Notes under the pieces: model-generated
What the model saw: the letters and a program-made list of their open reading frames with translations, nothing else
Database searches by the model: none
What the model was told of the DNA's origin: nothing
Made by a program: the position numbers and the translations under genes
Shown: positions 43,414-54,434 of the stretch, in pieces
Position numbering within the stretch: position 1 is the stretch's first letter
Layout of the letters: every line of letters begins with the position of its first letter
NCBI GenBank assembly: GCA_965116155.1
Contig: OZ220488.1
Coordinates: 186,001-250,000, forward strand
Length of the DNA stretch: 64,000 nucleotides
Direction of reading: 5' to 3'
DNA from: G965116155 sp965116155
GTDB taxonomy: Bacteria; Bdellovibrionota; Bdellovibrionia; Bdellovibrionales; UBA1609

Positions 43414-44527
43414 TACCGAAAAAAGAGTTTCTATAGTGGATAGACGACACTAAGCCCAGGGCGCACATTGTGGTGAGCATGTGAGAGCCACCATAAGATA
43501 CCAAAGGCAAAGGCACACCCACGATCGGCATAAGCCCTGTCACCATGCATATGTTAATAAACATATGCCAAAAAATAAAAAACAAACACCCCACGACTAC
43601 GTAAAACTCGCGCCTGCTGTGGCTAGCTGCAGCAGTGGTAAGTATAGCAAAAAACAACAACCCAAATAGTGCCAAAGTGCTAAGACTACCAACGAGCCCG
43701 TGCTCTTCGCTTATGACACTGAATATAAAATCCGTGTGGCGCTCAGGCAAAAACTCCAACTGCGTTTGGGTGCCTTGCCTGAATCCCTTGCCCCAAAATT
43801 GCCCACTGCCCACAGAAACCTTGGACTGAATGCTGTTATAAGCCGCTCCCAAGGGGTCGTCGCTGGCGGATACAAACGAGGTCACACGGCGTTTTTGATA
43901 ATCTTTTAGTCCCCAGCTCCACATAAGAGGCAAACCTATCAGCAGGCTCAGGCCAAAGGCCCATGCCACCCTGCGGGTAATGCCTACCGTAAAAACACAA
44001 GACACCGCCAAAATGGCGATCAGCGCTGCCGTGCCTAGATCGGGCTGTTTTAAAACTAAGCCCCCCACAATAAGGGTCAATGTAGCAGGCAAGGCCAACC
44101 GGACAAAGCCCATTTTTTCAAACACCTGCACAAGGGAGCAAAAATGCGCCAACATAAGAATCACAACAAGCTTTACGGTTTCAGAAGGCTGATAGCGCAT
44201 AAAGCCCAAATCTATCCAGCGCCGCGCGCCGTTAAAAACTTGCCCACCTATTAAAACCCACATAAGAGCTAAAATATTAAAAATATAAAACACATACCAA
44301 AACTTTTGCACCCACCGATGACCGGTAAAACTTAAAAAGAAAAACACCCCCCAACCTAGTCCAAGCCAAATCAGCTGCTTATAAACAAAAGGCGGCAAAG
44401 TGTCTGCCGAGCCTTGCGCCGTAGCAGAGTAGATATTGAGCACGCCTATGCACTGCAAAAGTAACACCGCACCAATAAGGCTCCAGTTGAGGTTTTTTAT
44501 AAAAAAGGCTCTCGACAGTAATGGCAT
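43409..44527 (-). CDS. rodA: Peptidoglycan glycosyltransferase RodA
   Basis: RodA (SEDS family) polymerises lipid II in the elongasome together with PBP2. The ATG at 44527 is preferred; a TTG at 44569 would overlap mrdA further. The product has about 372 residues with around ten membrane spans. Family segments are GGQVFNGARRWIDLGFMRYQPSE, WGKGFRQGTQTQLEFLPERHTDFIFSVISEEHG and the end segment GVPLPLVSYGGSHMLTTM. It follows mrdA with overlap. The stop TAG is in AATTAGAGCGCTAG, the end of a family A repeat. Confidence 0.95.
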   Translation of the reverse strand: MPLLSRAFFIKNLNWSLIGAVLLLQCIGVLNIYSATAQGSADTLPPFVYKQLIWLGLGWGVFFFLSFTGHRWVQKFWYVFYIFNILALMWVLIGGQVFNGARRWIDLGFMRYQPSETVKLVVILMLAHFCSLVQVFEKMGFVRLALPATLTLIVGGLVLKQPDLGTAALIAILAVSCVFTVGITRRVAWAFGLSLLIGLPLMWSWGLKDYQKRRVTSFVSASDDPLGAAYNSIQSKVSVGSGQFWGKGFRQGTQTQLEFLPERHTDFIFSVISEEHGLVGSLSTLALFGLLFFAILTTAAASHSRREFYVVVGCLFFIFWHMFINICMVTGLMPIVGVPLPLVSYGGSHMLTTMCALGLVSSIHYRNSFFGN

Positions 44528-44534
44528 AGGGGTC

Positions 44535-46430
44535 TTAGGGGTTAGTGGGTGGATTAAAATAAGCCTCAAACGCGTCTCGTACTACAGGAGCAGCTGCCAC
44601 ACTGCCATGGCACCCGTGCTCTACCATGGCTACGGCTACGACTTCTGGTTTTTCCACAGGAGCAAAGGCGGCAAATATACCATGGTGGCGGCGGTCTAAG
44701 GCTTTGTTTTCGCATTTTTCAAACAAACCTGCAGACGAAAAGCTCCTTACCTGCGAGGTGCCGGTTTTGCCTGCCATGGTGTGTCGTGGTAGCCTCCACC
44801 ACCGGGCCGTGCCATTGGGTGAGTGCACAACCTCAAGGAGCGCTTTTTTAATGACCTTGAAATTCTGTGCATCTATATGTGGCCAGCCCTGAGAGGGGTC
44901 AGTAATATCGCGCACCAACTGTGGCCGGAACGCAGTTTTAACATCTCCACTGGGGGTTGTGACCTTTTTAACCAAATAAGGCTTGTACATCATGCCCTCG
45001 TTGGCAATAGCCTGGTACAACAGAGCGAGCTGCAAAGTTGTGGTAAGCACAAAGCCTTGCCCAATAGCTTGGCTCAAGGTTTCGCCGCCTTGCCATTTTT
45101 CTTTTAAATTTTTGCGTTTCCATCTTTTGTTGGGGAACAAGCCCGGCGCCTCGCCATATAATTTTATCCCCGTGGGTTCTCCTAAATTAAACAAACCCGC
45201 ATAAGCCGAGAGCAGGTCTATGCCAATTCGGGCGCCTAGCTTGTAGAAATACACATTACTCGAGCGCGCAATGGCTTCGTATATGTTGATATTGCCGTGG
45301 CCAGATTTTTTGTGATCGTGATAAGTTCTCCGGCCATAACGAAACTGCCCAGGGGAAGCGATTTTTTCGTAAGGGGTAATAATACGCTCTTGCAAAGCGG
45401 CTATAGCAACAAGAGGCTTTATAGTAGAGCCTGGTGGAAAGTGACTATGAATAACTTTGTTGCTAAGGGGGTGAAAATCATTAGAGGCCAGATCACGCCA
45501 ATCCTCATGCGTAATCCCTTGCACAATAGAATTGGGGTCGTAAGAAGGAGTACTGACCCATGCTAAAATTTCGCCCGTTGTTTTGAGCATGACAAAAGAT
45601 CCCCTACGTGGGTAGAGCTTGTCTTTGCGCATAAAAGCCTTAAAGGCAGCTTGTTGTAGATTTTTATCTAAAGTTAAAACCAAGTTGTTGCCTGGGGTGG
45701 CTTTTTTAGATCTAAAATGCAAGGTGCTGTTGAGGTTTCTAGAGGGGATCCTGCGACCGTACACATCGACCTCTATGATGTCTAGGCCCTTGGTGCCACG
45801 GAGGTCGTTTTCCCAAAAACGCTCCAAACCGGTTTTGCCCAAGTAGTCTTGGGTGTCGATTTTATAGGCTTGGATTTCTTCTTTTGTAGGCGATCCTATG
45901 TATCCAAACAGCTGCGCTCCCACAGGCCCTAGGCTGTATGAGCGGCTAATAAAATTCTGCACCCCTATTGCAGGCTCTATGGCGCGCAGCTGCTGGAGCT
46001 GGCGGATCTCATCAAGACTGAGGTGTTTTTTTATTACAAGATTTTTAAAGCTCGGAGTGCTGCGCTTTAGTTTTTGTATGCGCTTTAAAAGTGCACTAGG
46101 CTCTAGGTTAAGAATTTTTGCCAAAGCACGGCTGGTTGTTTTAAGATCTTGCACATGCTGCAGACTCAGTGTGGCATTATTAGATAGATAATTACCCACT
46201 AAAAGTGCACCTGTGTGGTCTTGTATTAACCCTCTCGGAGCGGGGGTGTTTTGTTTTTTTAAATAATTTTTATTAGAGTGCTCAGCTAATCTGCCGCCTA
46301 GGTTGATTTGCAAATGCCACAGCCGCGCCGTGATAAACAAAAACGTCATAGCTAAAAACCACGTAACGGATCTTAGTACATAAGATATAGCTTTAACTTC
46401 TTGGCGCCTGGTATAATTAAGAATACTCAT
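44535..46430 (-). CDS. mrdA: Penicillin-binding protein 2 (MrdA), elongasome transpeptidase
   Basis: PBP2 cross-links peptidoglycan during rod elongation. There are 631 residues with one N-terminal membrane anchor (about 20-40), a dimerisation/pedestal region starting APRGLIQDHTGALLVGN, and the transpeptidase domain. The active Ser lies in PPGSTIKPL, followed by SSNVYFYKLG (SxN motif) and AGKTGTSQ (KTG motif). It overlaps mreD by 14 bases upstream and lies within a mreC-mreD-mrdA-rodA operon. Confidence 0.95.
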   Translation of the reverse strand: MSILNYTRRQEVKAISYVLRSVTWFLAMTFLFITARLWHLQINLGGRLAEHSNKNYLKKQNTPAPRGLIQDHTGALLVGNYLSNNATLSLQHVQDLKTTSRALAKILNLEPSALLKRIQKLKRSTPSFKNLVIKKHLSLDEIRQLQQLRAIEPAIGVQNFISRSYSLGPVGAQLFGYIGSPTKEEIQAYKIDTQDYLGKTGLERFWENDLRGTKGLDIIEVDVYGRRIPSRNLNSTLHFRSKKATPGNNLVLTLDKNLQQAAFKAFMRKDKLYPRRGSFVMLKTTGEILAWVSTPSYDPNSIVQGITHEDWRDLASNDFHPLSNKVIHSHFPPGSTIKPLVAIAALQERIITPYEKIASPGQFRYGRRTYHDHKKSGHGNINIYEAIARSSNVYFYKLGARIGIDLLSAYAGLFNLGEPTGIKLYGEAPGLFPNKRWKRKNLKEKWQGGETLSQAIGQGFVLTTTLQLALLYQAIANEGMMYKPYLVKKVTTPSGDVKTAFRPQLVRDITDPSQGWPHIDAQNFKVIKKALLEVVHSPNGTARWWRLPRHTMAGKTGTSQVRSFSSAGLFEKCENKALDRRHHGIFAAFAPVEKPEVVAVAMVEHGCHGSVAAAPVVRDAFEAYFNPPTNP

Positions 46431-46920
46431 AAAGCACTTGTGTGTCTTGTTTAGGGGCTAGTTTTTGAAAAAACCAAAACACCAAAGGGCTGGCGGCAGT
46501 AGTAGAGGCGCACTGTGCTAGCCATTTTGCCTCCAAAAAGCCCATGCCAGCGTGGGAGTTTAATATAAGCCCTAGCACCCAAGTGCCAGGCCACAGCAAT
46601 AAGCTAAGCAACATGCAAAGCATGCTAAAATGTGTAATAGAGTCTCGCTCTATAAGAGGTTTTGCCAAAATCAGAGGCCCACTAATAAGTAGCGCGCTCA
46701 TAAGGGCAAGGCCAATGTTAATGGCCGAAAAACTGCACACCACCCCCCCGGTTAAGTGGCTAAATATAAGCGCCTGCACGGTACCAAGGCGCAAGCTGGC
46801 ATAAGCTAAAACAATTAACCATGCACAAGGTGCCCACTGGGCCCAAGGACCAAATCCCAAAGACTGTATACTGGTAAGCAGCCATAAAGTGCTGATCCAA
46901 AGTATCCATTGTGGTCGCAT
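46417..46920 (-). CDS. mreD: Rod shape-determining protein MreD
   Basis: A 167-residue inner-membrane protein with about five to six spans and few charged residues, the expected size for MreD. Sequence similarity in this family is weak, and the call rests mainly on the position between mreC and mrdA and on the membrane profile. AAGGAGCTCC precedes the ATG. It overlaps mrdA by 14 bases, so translation is likely coupled. It links MreC and the cell-wall synthases in the elongasome. Confidence 0.85.
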   Translation of the reverse strand: MRPQWILWISTLWLLTSIQSLGFGPWAQWAPCAWLIVLAYASLRLGTVQALIFSHLTGGVVCSFSAINIGLALMSALLISGPLILAKPLIERDSITHFSMLCMLLSLLLWPGTWVLGLILNSHAGMGFLEAKWLAQCASTTAASPLVFWFFQKLAPKQDTQVLYEYS

Positions 46921-46946
46921 GGGAAGGAGCTCCTTTTTGTGAGGCT

Positions 46947-47768
46947 TTATGGTACCGGCTGGCAGCAGAGCACAAAGACCTCTTCTAAAGATAGCACCTT
47001 GGCATAGGGTGCTACTATAATCTGGGATTCTAGACCGAGTTTGTCAAAATGGACACTAGTTACTTGGCCTATGGGCAAACCTTGTGGAAACTGCTTGCCT
47101 TGTCCACTGGTAACAATGCGATCACCAACCTGCACCGCCGTGCTGTGTGGGATGTACTTGAACTCTATTTTGTGCGCGTGGGTGCTGGCTCCCTCGGCAA
47201 TTCCCCGCACGCGTGCTTTTTGCAGCATGGCATCGATGGCTGAAAGTGGGTCAAACAACAGCAACACATGGCACGTACTATGAAACACCTGGGTTATATA
47301 GCCCACCACTCCGTGGGCAGACACAACGCCCATTAAGGGCTTGATGCCGTGCTTTTTGCCCCGGTTGAGTATAATAATATTGTGATTAAGGGCTATATCG
47401 TAGCCTATAACTTGAGCCGGCAGTAACTGTAGAGGGCTTTGCTTTTGAAATTGCAAAATTTCTCTTAGGCGTTGGTTTTCTATTTGCAGCTTTTGCAAAA
47501 GGCTAAGCTGCACCTGCTGGGCTTGGTTCTGTTTAAGCAGCTGGTCGTGGCTCTTGTTGAGGCCAACAAAATAAAAATAAGTCCCCACACTTTGACTAAT
47601 ATTAGAGCTTAAGCGGTCATAGGCCGTGGTGCTTATATCGGTGACCCAGTAAAACGGCACTAGGGGCCAGGGTTTTTGTGTGGGGTTTTGCCATTTTTCG
47701 ATATTCAAAAGCAAAGGCAAGCTAATTAGAAAAAACAGCGCAAAATACCTAGAGCCTCCTGCATACAT
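46947..47768 (-). CDS. mreC: Rod shape-determining protein MreC
   Basis: The ATG at 47768 gives MYAGGSRYFALFFLISLPLLL, a short start followed by a single span; an upstream TTG frame (47804) is less likely. A coiled-coil lies near residues 60-105 (LLKQNQAQQVQLSLLQKLQIENQRLREIL), then the MreC beta domains with LNRGKKHGIKPLMGVVSAHGVVGYI and GDRIVTSGQGKQFPQGLPIGQV. Length is about 273 residues. MreC organises the elongation machinery in the periplasm. No mreB is seen upstream; a divergent PpiD-like gene takes that place. Confidence 0.93.
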   Translation of the reverse strand: MYAGGSRYFALFFLISLPLLLNIEKWQNPTQKPWPLVPFYWVTDISTTAYDRLSSNISQSVGTYFYFVGLNKSHDQLLKQNQAQQVQLSLLQKLQIENQRLREILQFQKQSPLQLLPAQVIGYDIALNHNIIILNRGKKHGIKPLMGVVSAHGVVGYITQVFHSTCHVLLLFDPLSAIDAMLQKARVRGIAEGASTHAHKIEFKYIPHSTAVQVGDRIVTSGQGKQFPQGLPIGQVTSVHFDKLGLESQIIVAPYAKVLSLEEVFVLCCQPVP

Positions 47769-47876
47769 ATTTGAAATGGTATTACAGCAAAAGCTTGCGC
47801 ACAAAAAAAAACGGTATTATTTTGGCATGGCGGTGGGTGTATGCTGTTTGGGTAAGGGTTTTTTGGGAGTTTTATA

Positions 47877-49032
47877 GTGTTTGAAAAATGGCGGCGCGTT
47901 GGCACTAGCAAACGCATGGGGCTGGGGAAGAAGATTTTTATTGGCGTTGTTTTTGGCAGCATCTGTGTGGTGTTTGTGTTTTTAGATGTCGGGGGCTCCG
48001 GCATGGGCGGATTGGGCTATAAGGGCCCAGCGGCGCAGGTGGGGAACGTGGGTATATCGTTTAAAGACTACCGCCAAAGGCTTCTTGTGGCAGAAAGCAT
48101 GCTCAGCGAGCAATCGGGCGGCATGTCGGACGAGAGGCGTCAGAGTATGCGCGAGGGGCTAGGGGAGCGCACACTAGAGCAAATGATACTTGAGGAGCTG
48201 CTGAGGCAAAGTGCCCATAGAGAGAGGCTGTGGGTATCCAGCTCTAGCGTGCGTGAGGCTATTCAGCAGATTCCGGCCTTTTCAAAAGATGGCCAGTTTC
48301 GAAGGGCGCAGTACGAGCGGTATCTAAAGCTCATGCGCGTGCGTGCAGGGCACTTTGAAAGCCAAATCCGGGTGGGCTTGGTAGAGCAACAAATGCGCTC
48401 TATGTTTACAGGGGCGTTTTTTGAACCTAAGGTTTTAAAAAAAGCCCGCAAGCAGCTTAAGGGCGTGGGGCTAAGGGTTAAAACCCTAAGGGTGCCCGAG
48501 CAGCTGGTGTGGGCAGAAGCTCCTAAAAATGCTTCAGTAGAGGCCTTAAAGGAGGGTGAGGGCACAGCTGCAGTCGCGGCAAAGCCTTCAAAAGAGCACT
48601 CTGCTGCTTTTTTAAACCTGCGTGCACTCTTAAAAGAAGGCTCGGCTTCTCAGGTGAGCGGCTGGGCGAAGGAGCATAAGCTTCAGTGGCAAGATATGCG
48701 TGAGCTCAATCTGAGTGCTGTGTATTTGCCTCAGCCTCTTAGTGAGGCTAATCTGCGGGAGCTGTTAGCCTTGTACGCAAAGGCCAAGCCTGTACAAGAA
48801 GATGATAGCGGCTTTGAAGGGGTGCTTTTGCCGCGCGTGTTGCAAAAATGCTGGCAAGCAGCATGTGCTGTGGCTGAGCGAGTTGGTGGTGGAGGAGCAA
48901 GGCGCTACGGATCGGGAGGCTGCTACTGGGTTTTTAGAGGCCTTTGGGGCGGGTTATGAGGCTTATAGCGCGTGGCTCAAGGGGCAGCGCGAGCAGATTG
49001 GGGTTGAAAAAAACTCGAGGTTAGAGCGTTAG
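47877..49032 (+). pseudogene. PpiD/SurA-N-like membrane-anchored chaperone, frameshifted near 3' end
   Basis: The first frame (from GTG at 47877) encodes a short cytoplasmic tip, one membrane span (KKIFIGVVFGSICVVFVFLDV) and a SurA_N_3-type helical domain (FKDYRQRLLVAESM, LEQMILEELLRQSA, IPAFSKDGQFRRAQYERYLKLM). Near 48845 it loses sense (KCWQAACAVAERVGGG). The +1 frame continues plausibly as WLSELVVEEQGATDREAATGFLEAFGAGYEAYSAW to TAG at 49032, so one base appears to be inserted near the CAAAAAT run. No parvulin PPIase domain is visible. It may be a pseudogene or a sequencing indel. The stop lies in TTAGAGCGTTAG, at a repeat boundary. Confidence 0.7.
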
Positions 49033-49240
49033 CATGATTAGAGCGCTAGCAAAATTCTCTGGGATAAGCGGCGGCGCGAGAGCAGCGCCCTGAAAGGGAG
49101 CGCCCGCGATGGCGCCAAGCGTCCCACAGAGAATTTTGCGGCCTATAAGGCATCTATGGCCCTGCGGCTTTGGGCGATCTCTAAGCCCAAGGCCGCGACA
49201 CTCACGTCAAAGCTCCGCGCATTGCGTAAATGACAAAAAG
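49024..49240. repeat. Family A palindromic repeat
   Basis: A complete copy in the opposite order to that at 43190: TTAGAGCGCTAG at 49039, hairpin arms CAAAATTCTCTGGG and CACAGAGAATTTTG (to about 49140), then the constant module with stem CTTTGGGC/GCCCAAGG and TCAAAGCTCCGCGCATTGCG. It lies between the PpiD-like gene and the 16S leader. Confidence 0.85.
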
Positions 49241-49689
49241 GCTTTGACTAACCCGGGCATGGTGGAATAGAACTTTTCTTTGGTGGTATTAAATCCGCCA
49301 AGCTCCTTGGCCCCGAGTGTAGGGCATTGGGGCTTGTGCTGGAGCTCTTTGAAAACTGAATAACTGTAAGCCATCAAAAATAGTTTTTGGCTCCTTAAGC
49401 CTTGCTGCTTTTTAGGGCTTGGGTTGGGCGTGTTTGGTGTTCTACGGGATGCTGGGCCGTTTGCCTGGGTGTTTTGAGCGGCGGGTTTTTTGGTGCAATT
49501 TTTTTGTAGAGCAAAACAAGGGCTGTGGTGGGCGTACTTTTTGTGCGTGTGCTGCGTGCCTTGGGATGTTTTGTTTTATATGTGCTTTTGTGTTGGCTTT
49601 GTGCGTGGGCTTTGGAGTGCCGTTTGGTGCTTGAGGGTCTGCGCTGAGGCTAACAAAGATCCAAGAGCCACTTTTTAATTCTGTTTATT
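49241..49689 (+). promoter_or_regulatory. 16S rRNA leader region with boxA-like sequence
   Basis: This gene-free stretch precedes the 16S gene. GCTCTTTGAAAACTGAATAA at 49344-49363 resembles the boxA antitermination region common in rRNA leaders. The G/T-rich stretch from 49400 to 49640 has open frames but no credible protein. The rRNA promoter must lie upstream of boxA, but no convincing -35/-10 pair was identified. Confidence 0.45.
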
Positions 49690-51206
<1,517 letters not shown>

Positions 51207-51335
51207 TTAAGGAGATTTTACGAGAGGTGGACGCGTTTTTTTTAAACGCGTCTCTTTCGAGGTCAATGCCCAAAAAACCAGTGAGTTTTTGGTAGCCAAA
51301 GCTAGGCTTGCGGTTGTTCAGTTTTGAGAGAGTTA
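51207..51335 (+). other. 16S 3' flank: spacer-like remnant with hairpin
   Basis: After the 16S end, GACGCGTTT (51230-51238) pairs with AAACGCGTC (51244-51252) to form a hairpin that could be a processing or termination signal. Further on, TTGTTCAGTTTTGAGAGAG (about 51312-51330) resembles the sequence that often precedes 23S genes, but a family A repeat starts immediately afterwards. This looks like the stub of a 16S-23S spacer. Confidence 0.4.
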
Positions 51336-51565
51336 GAGCGCTAGGAAAATGCCCTGGGACAAAGTGCGTAAGCATAAAAGTGTTAGTGCGGGTGCCCTGG
51401 CCAGAGAGCGCAGCCTGCTGACACACCTTTAGGTGTGCCAGGCAAGCGGTTAAGCCAGGGCACCCTCACGCGCTGGATAAAGCGCAATCTCTAGCGCAAC
51501 CCCCAGTGCTTTTCAAGAGAGTTTGACCGCTTTGGGCCTAAAAATCGCCCAAAGCCATCGGCGCG
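51332..51565. repeat. Family A repeat with nested hairpin element
   Basis: TTAGAGCGCTAGGAAAATGCC starts the copy at about 51331. A hairpin with arms GGGTGCCCTGGC (51397-51408) and GCCAGGGCACCC (near 51454-51465) is inserted, with a loop (GCAGCCTGCTGACACACC, GTGCCAGGCAAGCGG) like those of family B. It is the inverted counterpart of the nested element near 27940-28022. The constant module ends near 51560. Confidence 0.75.
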
Positions 51566-51567
51566 TT

Positions 51568-51810
51568 GATAGCTGTCTAGGGGGTATTACAACTATGATT
51601 CGATTCCTGCTTATGCTATTGGGCCTTCGAAAAGAGGAGCGCAAGATAATTGGCAAATTGTTTTTTTGCTAGACCGACAAAGCAATGTATCAGAAATTGC
51701 GGTTCACAAAAACTGTTGCACGCAGCCTAACTTTGTTGTGTCTTCTCTGGTTTGGGGTGCCATATACATCGTTGCTGGTACGTTTGAGCTTTTATCTTGG
51801 GCATCATCTT
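51568..51810 (+). pseudogene. Possible gene remnant, about 77 codons without a start
   Basis: The plus-strand frame from about 51580 to the TGA at 51808-51810 reads like real protein: GYYNYDSIPAYAIGPSKRGA, then WQIVFLLDRQSNVSEIAVHKN, a CC pair, and a hydrophobic end SLVWGAIYIVAGTFELLSW. It has no ATG or other likely start, and a TAG precedes it next to the family A repeat. It may be the 3' end of a gene cut by the repeat. No family is recognised, and chance openness is possible. Confidence 0.3.
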
Positions 51811-51868
51811 GACAGAATACAAAATAAAATTTTTACGAAAGGAGGCACATCCTACTGAGAAGCCCGCC

Positions 51869-52792
51869 TTACCACCTAGAAAAACTGCCCCAGCGGATGC
51901 TGCTCATGCCGACTACGTACATAAGCAGGACACCCAGCAAGGCCATGACTACACTAGAGGTCAAGCTTACGTCGGTTTCGCCAATAATGCTGAACCTAGC
52001 GCCATTAAGGATATAAAAAAGGGGGTTCAGCTTAGAAACCCCCTGCCAAAAGGGCGACAAAACGTCTAAAGAAAAAAACACCCCTCCCAAATAAATAAGT
52101 GGCTGCAAAATAAATCCCCCCACAGCCGCAATGTGGTCAAAGTTTCTAGCCCAAAAAGCCACCGCCATACCTAAAAAAGCAAAACTCAGCCCCCCGAGCA
52201 CAGCAAAAAAGAAAAACCCAAACACATGCTGCACCTGTAACCAAGAGCCTGTATTAGAATACACAAACACCTGCCCCACGCCCCATGTGACCAAACCTAC
52301 AATCAAACCCCGCACCAAGCCCCCTAGGCCCAAAGCCCAAAGCATCTGCTCCGAACTCAAGGGGGCTGCCTTGTAGTCTTCTAGCTCTCCTGTGAACTTG
52401 CCGTTAATCACACAGGTGCTGGCATTTTGAAAGGCATTGTTCAGCACTCCCATCATGACGAGACCTGGAATAATAAACTCCAAATACGACACTCCACTTG
52501 CAAGTTGTATCTTGCGCCCCACACCCACGCCAAAAATTAGCAAATACAAACCCGACGTCACTACCGGGGTGACAACAGTTTGCAGGGCCACTTTTTTTAC
52601 CCGCAGCATTTCTTTTACAAACAAAGCCCAAAACGGCGACCAAAAAAGTGCGCTCCTCTTGCCAGAGGGTACGGCTTTGACACTAGGCCTGCGCGCAGCA
52701 GGGGATAGGGCAGAGCTTTTTTTAGGTTTCATATTTTTTTGCTGCATACTCTTTTGTCGCCGTGGGGGTTCCACATTGTTGAGGCTGCTCAT
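51869..52792 (-). CDS. ABC-2 type transporter permease
   Basis: A 307-residue inner-membrane protein with a basic, Pro-rich N-terminal tail (about residues 1-50) and then six membrane spans in the ABC2_membrane pattern. It contains FWALFVKEMLRVKK before the first span, and FIIPGLVMMGVLNNAFQNAS and LNPLFYILNGARFSII, typical of multidrug or polysaccharide exporters (NodJ/YadH type). It starts 4 bases inside the end of the ATPase gene, so the two are coupled. The substrate cannot be predicted. Confidence 0.9.
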   Translation of the reverse strand: MSSLNNVEPPRRQKSMQQKNMKPKKSSALSPAARRPSVKAVPSGKRSALFWSPFWALFVKEMLRVKKVALQTVVTPVVTSGLYLLIFGVGVGRKIQLASGVSYLEFIIPGLVMMGVLNNAFQNASTCVINGKFTGELEDYKAAPLSSEQMLWALGLGGLVRGLIVGLVTWGVGQVFVYSNTGSWLQVQHVFGFFFFAVLGGLSFAFLGMAVAFWARNFDHIAAVGGFILQPLIYLGGVFFSLDVLSPFWQGVSKLNPLFYILNGARFSIIGETDVSLTSSVVMALLGVLLMYVVGMSSIRWGSFSRW

Positions 52793-53685
52793 GCTGAGAT
52801 CACGCGCTTTAGAGCCTCTTCTAACGAGCCCTCTTTAATGCGCACGTCCATTAGGTTGGGATAATCTAACAGCTCTCCTAACAAGGAGCCCGCAGTGGCT
52901 TTTTGGGGTAAGCAAAACACCAGGCTGTTTCCATCGCGTGCCTGCAGCTGAGGGTGGTTGATATCGGGCACAGTGCCCGGCTTAAATTCTACCTGTACCA
53001 TACGCAGACTGAGGTCTTTTACCAAAAGTTGGGTCGACCCCATGGCGCGGATTTCGCCATGGTGCACTATGCCCACGCGATCGCAGAGGGCTTCGGCCTC
53101 CTCTATGTAGTGGGTGGTTAGGAGCACGCTTACGCCATCCTGGCGCAGCTCATCAATAAGCTCCCAAATGTTTTCTCTTAAATGCACGTCCACACCTGCG
53201 GTGGGTTCGTCTAATAGAATCAAACGTGGTGCATGCACTAAGGCCTTAGCCAGCATCAGTCGGCGGCGCATGCCGCCACTGAGTTGACGGACTTTTTTGT
53301 GCCGGTGCTCCGTTAGCAACAGCCGCTCCATCAGGTACTCGATGCGGCCCTGGTTTTGCAAAAGCCCATAATAGCCCGAGTGGAACCTTAGGACTTCTTC
53401 TAAACTAAAATACCCATGGGTCACGAGCTCTTGCGGCACCACGCCCATAAGAGCCCTTGCTGTGCGGGCGTTTTTTTGCACATCGTGGCCAAACACTTTT
53501 ATGCGCCCACTAGTGGCTTGCTCTAAACCTGTTATTACGCTGATGGTTGTGGTTTTGCCTGCGCCATTTGGCCCCAAAAACCCAAACACCTCAGCCTCTT
53601 GGATATCAAAGCTAATACCCTTCACAGCCTGAGGTCCGTTTTTGTATTTTTTAACCAGTCTTGAAACCTGGAGCGGAATACTCAT
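52789..53685 (-). CDS. ABC transporter ATP-binding protein
   Basis: Start at ATG 53685 (AAGG upstream), giving MSIPLQVSRLVKKY and 298 residues. Walker A is GPNGAGKTTT at about 38-47, signature LSGGMRRRLMLAKAL, Walker B LILLDEPTAGVD, and the His switch LTTHYIEEAE. This is the CcmA/DrrA-type ATPase that powers ABC-2 permeases such as the overlapping gene. The final 70 residues are the usual C-terminal regulatory domain (MVQVEFKPG...). Confidence 0.93.
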   Translation of the reverse strand: MSIPLQVSRLVKKYKNGPQAVKGISFDIQEAEVFGFLGPNGAGKTTTISVITGLEQATSGRIKVFGHDVQKNARTARALMGVVPQELVTHGYFSLEEVLRFHSGYYGLLQNQGRIEYLMERLLLTEHRHKKVRQLSGGMRRRLMLAKALVHAPRLILLDEPTAGVDVHLRENIWELIDELRQDGVSVLLTTHYIEEAEALCDRVGIVHHGEIRAMGSTQLLVKDLSLRMVQVEFKPGTVPDINHPQLQARDGNSLVFCLPQKATAGSLLGELLDYPNLMDVRIKEGSLEEALKRVISA

Positions 53686-53752
53686 AACAACCTTGCTAAC
53701 ACAATAAGCCCGCACAAAGCACGCCTCTTGCGCCAGCTGCCGGAGGGCGATT

Positions 53753-53829
<77 letters not shown>

Positions 53830-53884
53830 ACATCAATATAAGAGTCCTTGGCCTTTAAGGCAACCGTGCCGATAAGACATTGCT

Positions 53885-54433
53885 ATGGCTGCGCAAAACC
53901 CACAAAAAGTGCATTGGAAAATTTTGCTCTTTTTAGGCTTTTGCTGCGTAGGCTCTGCAGTGTCTTTTATGGAGAGCTATTTTTTACCTCCACCATGGAA
54001 CGATCATATCAGCCACTTGGGGTGGATTTTAGGCAATACGCCTTTTGTGGGCTTGTATGCGCTAGGCCTTTGGGGCCTGTACAAACGCCAAGCTCTCAAA
54101 ACCCCGTTGTACTTTGTAGGGGGCAGTGCCTTTTTGGGGGCACTAATAGGCTGCTTGTTTGTAGGTGCGGCATTTGCTTCTTCTGCCAACCCGCCCTCGG
54201 GGAATCCTTTTTTTATGCCTCTATTTAGCCTGGTGATTATGCATATGCTCACCACAATGAGCTTTGGGCTAATTTTTATAGGCCTCTTACCACCGGGGCT
54301 GAGCCTGTTTTTGGCCCAAATCAAGGCCCCTGCGCCCTATTCTAGGGTGCTTTTTTCCATTGCTACCCTGGGGAACGCCTTTTTAATCACTGTGCTCGTT
54401 ATTATCGGCACTCTCCTTGCACATGCCACATAG
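53885..54433 (+). CDS. Small membrane protein of unknown function
   Basis: A 182-residue protein with about five membrane spans (near 14-30, 48-66, 78-98, 112-138 and 155-178) and a DUF-like pattern of small residues (GGSAFLGALIGCLFVGAAFASS). No family is recognised and no catalytic residues stand out. It lies between the initiator tRNA and a family A repeat, alone in its transcription unit. The ATG has no strong ribosome site. Confidence 0.65.
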   Translation: MAAQNPQKVHWKILLFLGFCCVGSAVSFMESYFLPPPWNDHISHLGWILGNTPFVGLYALGLWGLYKRQALKTPLYFVGGSAFLGALIGCLFVGAAFASSANPPSGNPFFMPLFSLVIMHMLTTMSFGLIFIGLLPPGLSLFLAQIKAPAPYSRVLFSIATLGNAFLITVLVIIGTLLAHAT

Positions 54434-54434
54434 G

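Noticed and set aside
49419..49634. Cys/Phe/Gly-rich open frame upstream of 16S
   Set aside because: Composition reflects the G/T-rich rRNA leader; no ribosome site and no protein family.
51797..52069. 90-codon plus-strand open frame
   Set aside because: It mostly overlaps, antisense, the ABC-2 permease gene, and it starts at TTG within the orphan fragment.
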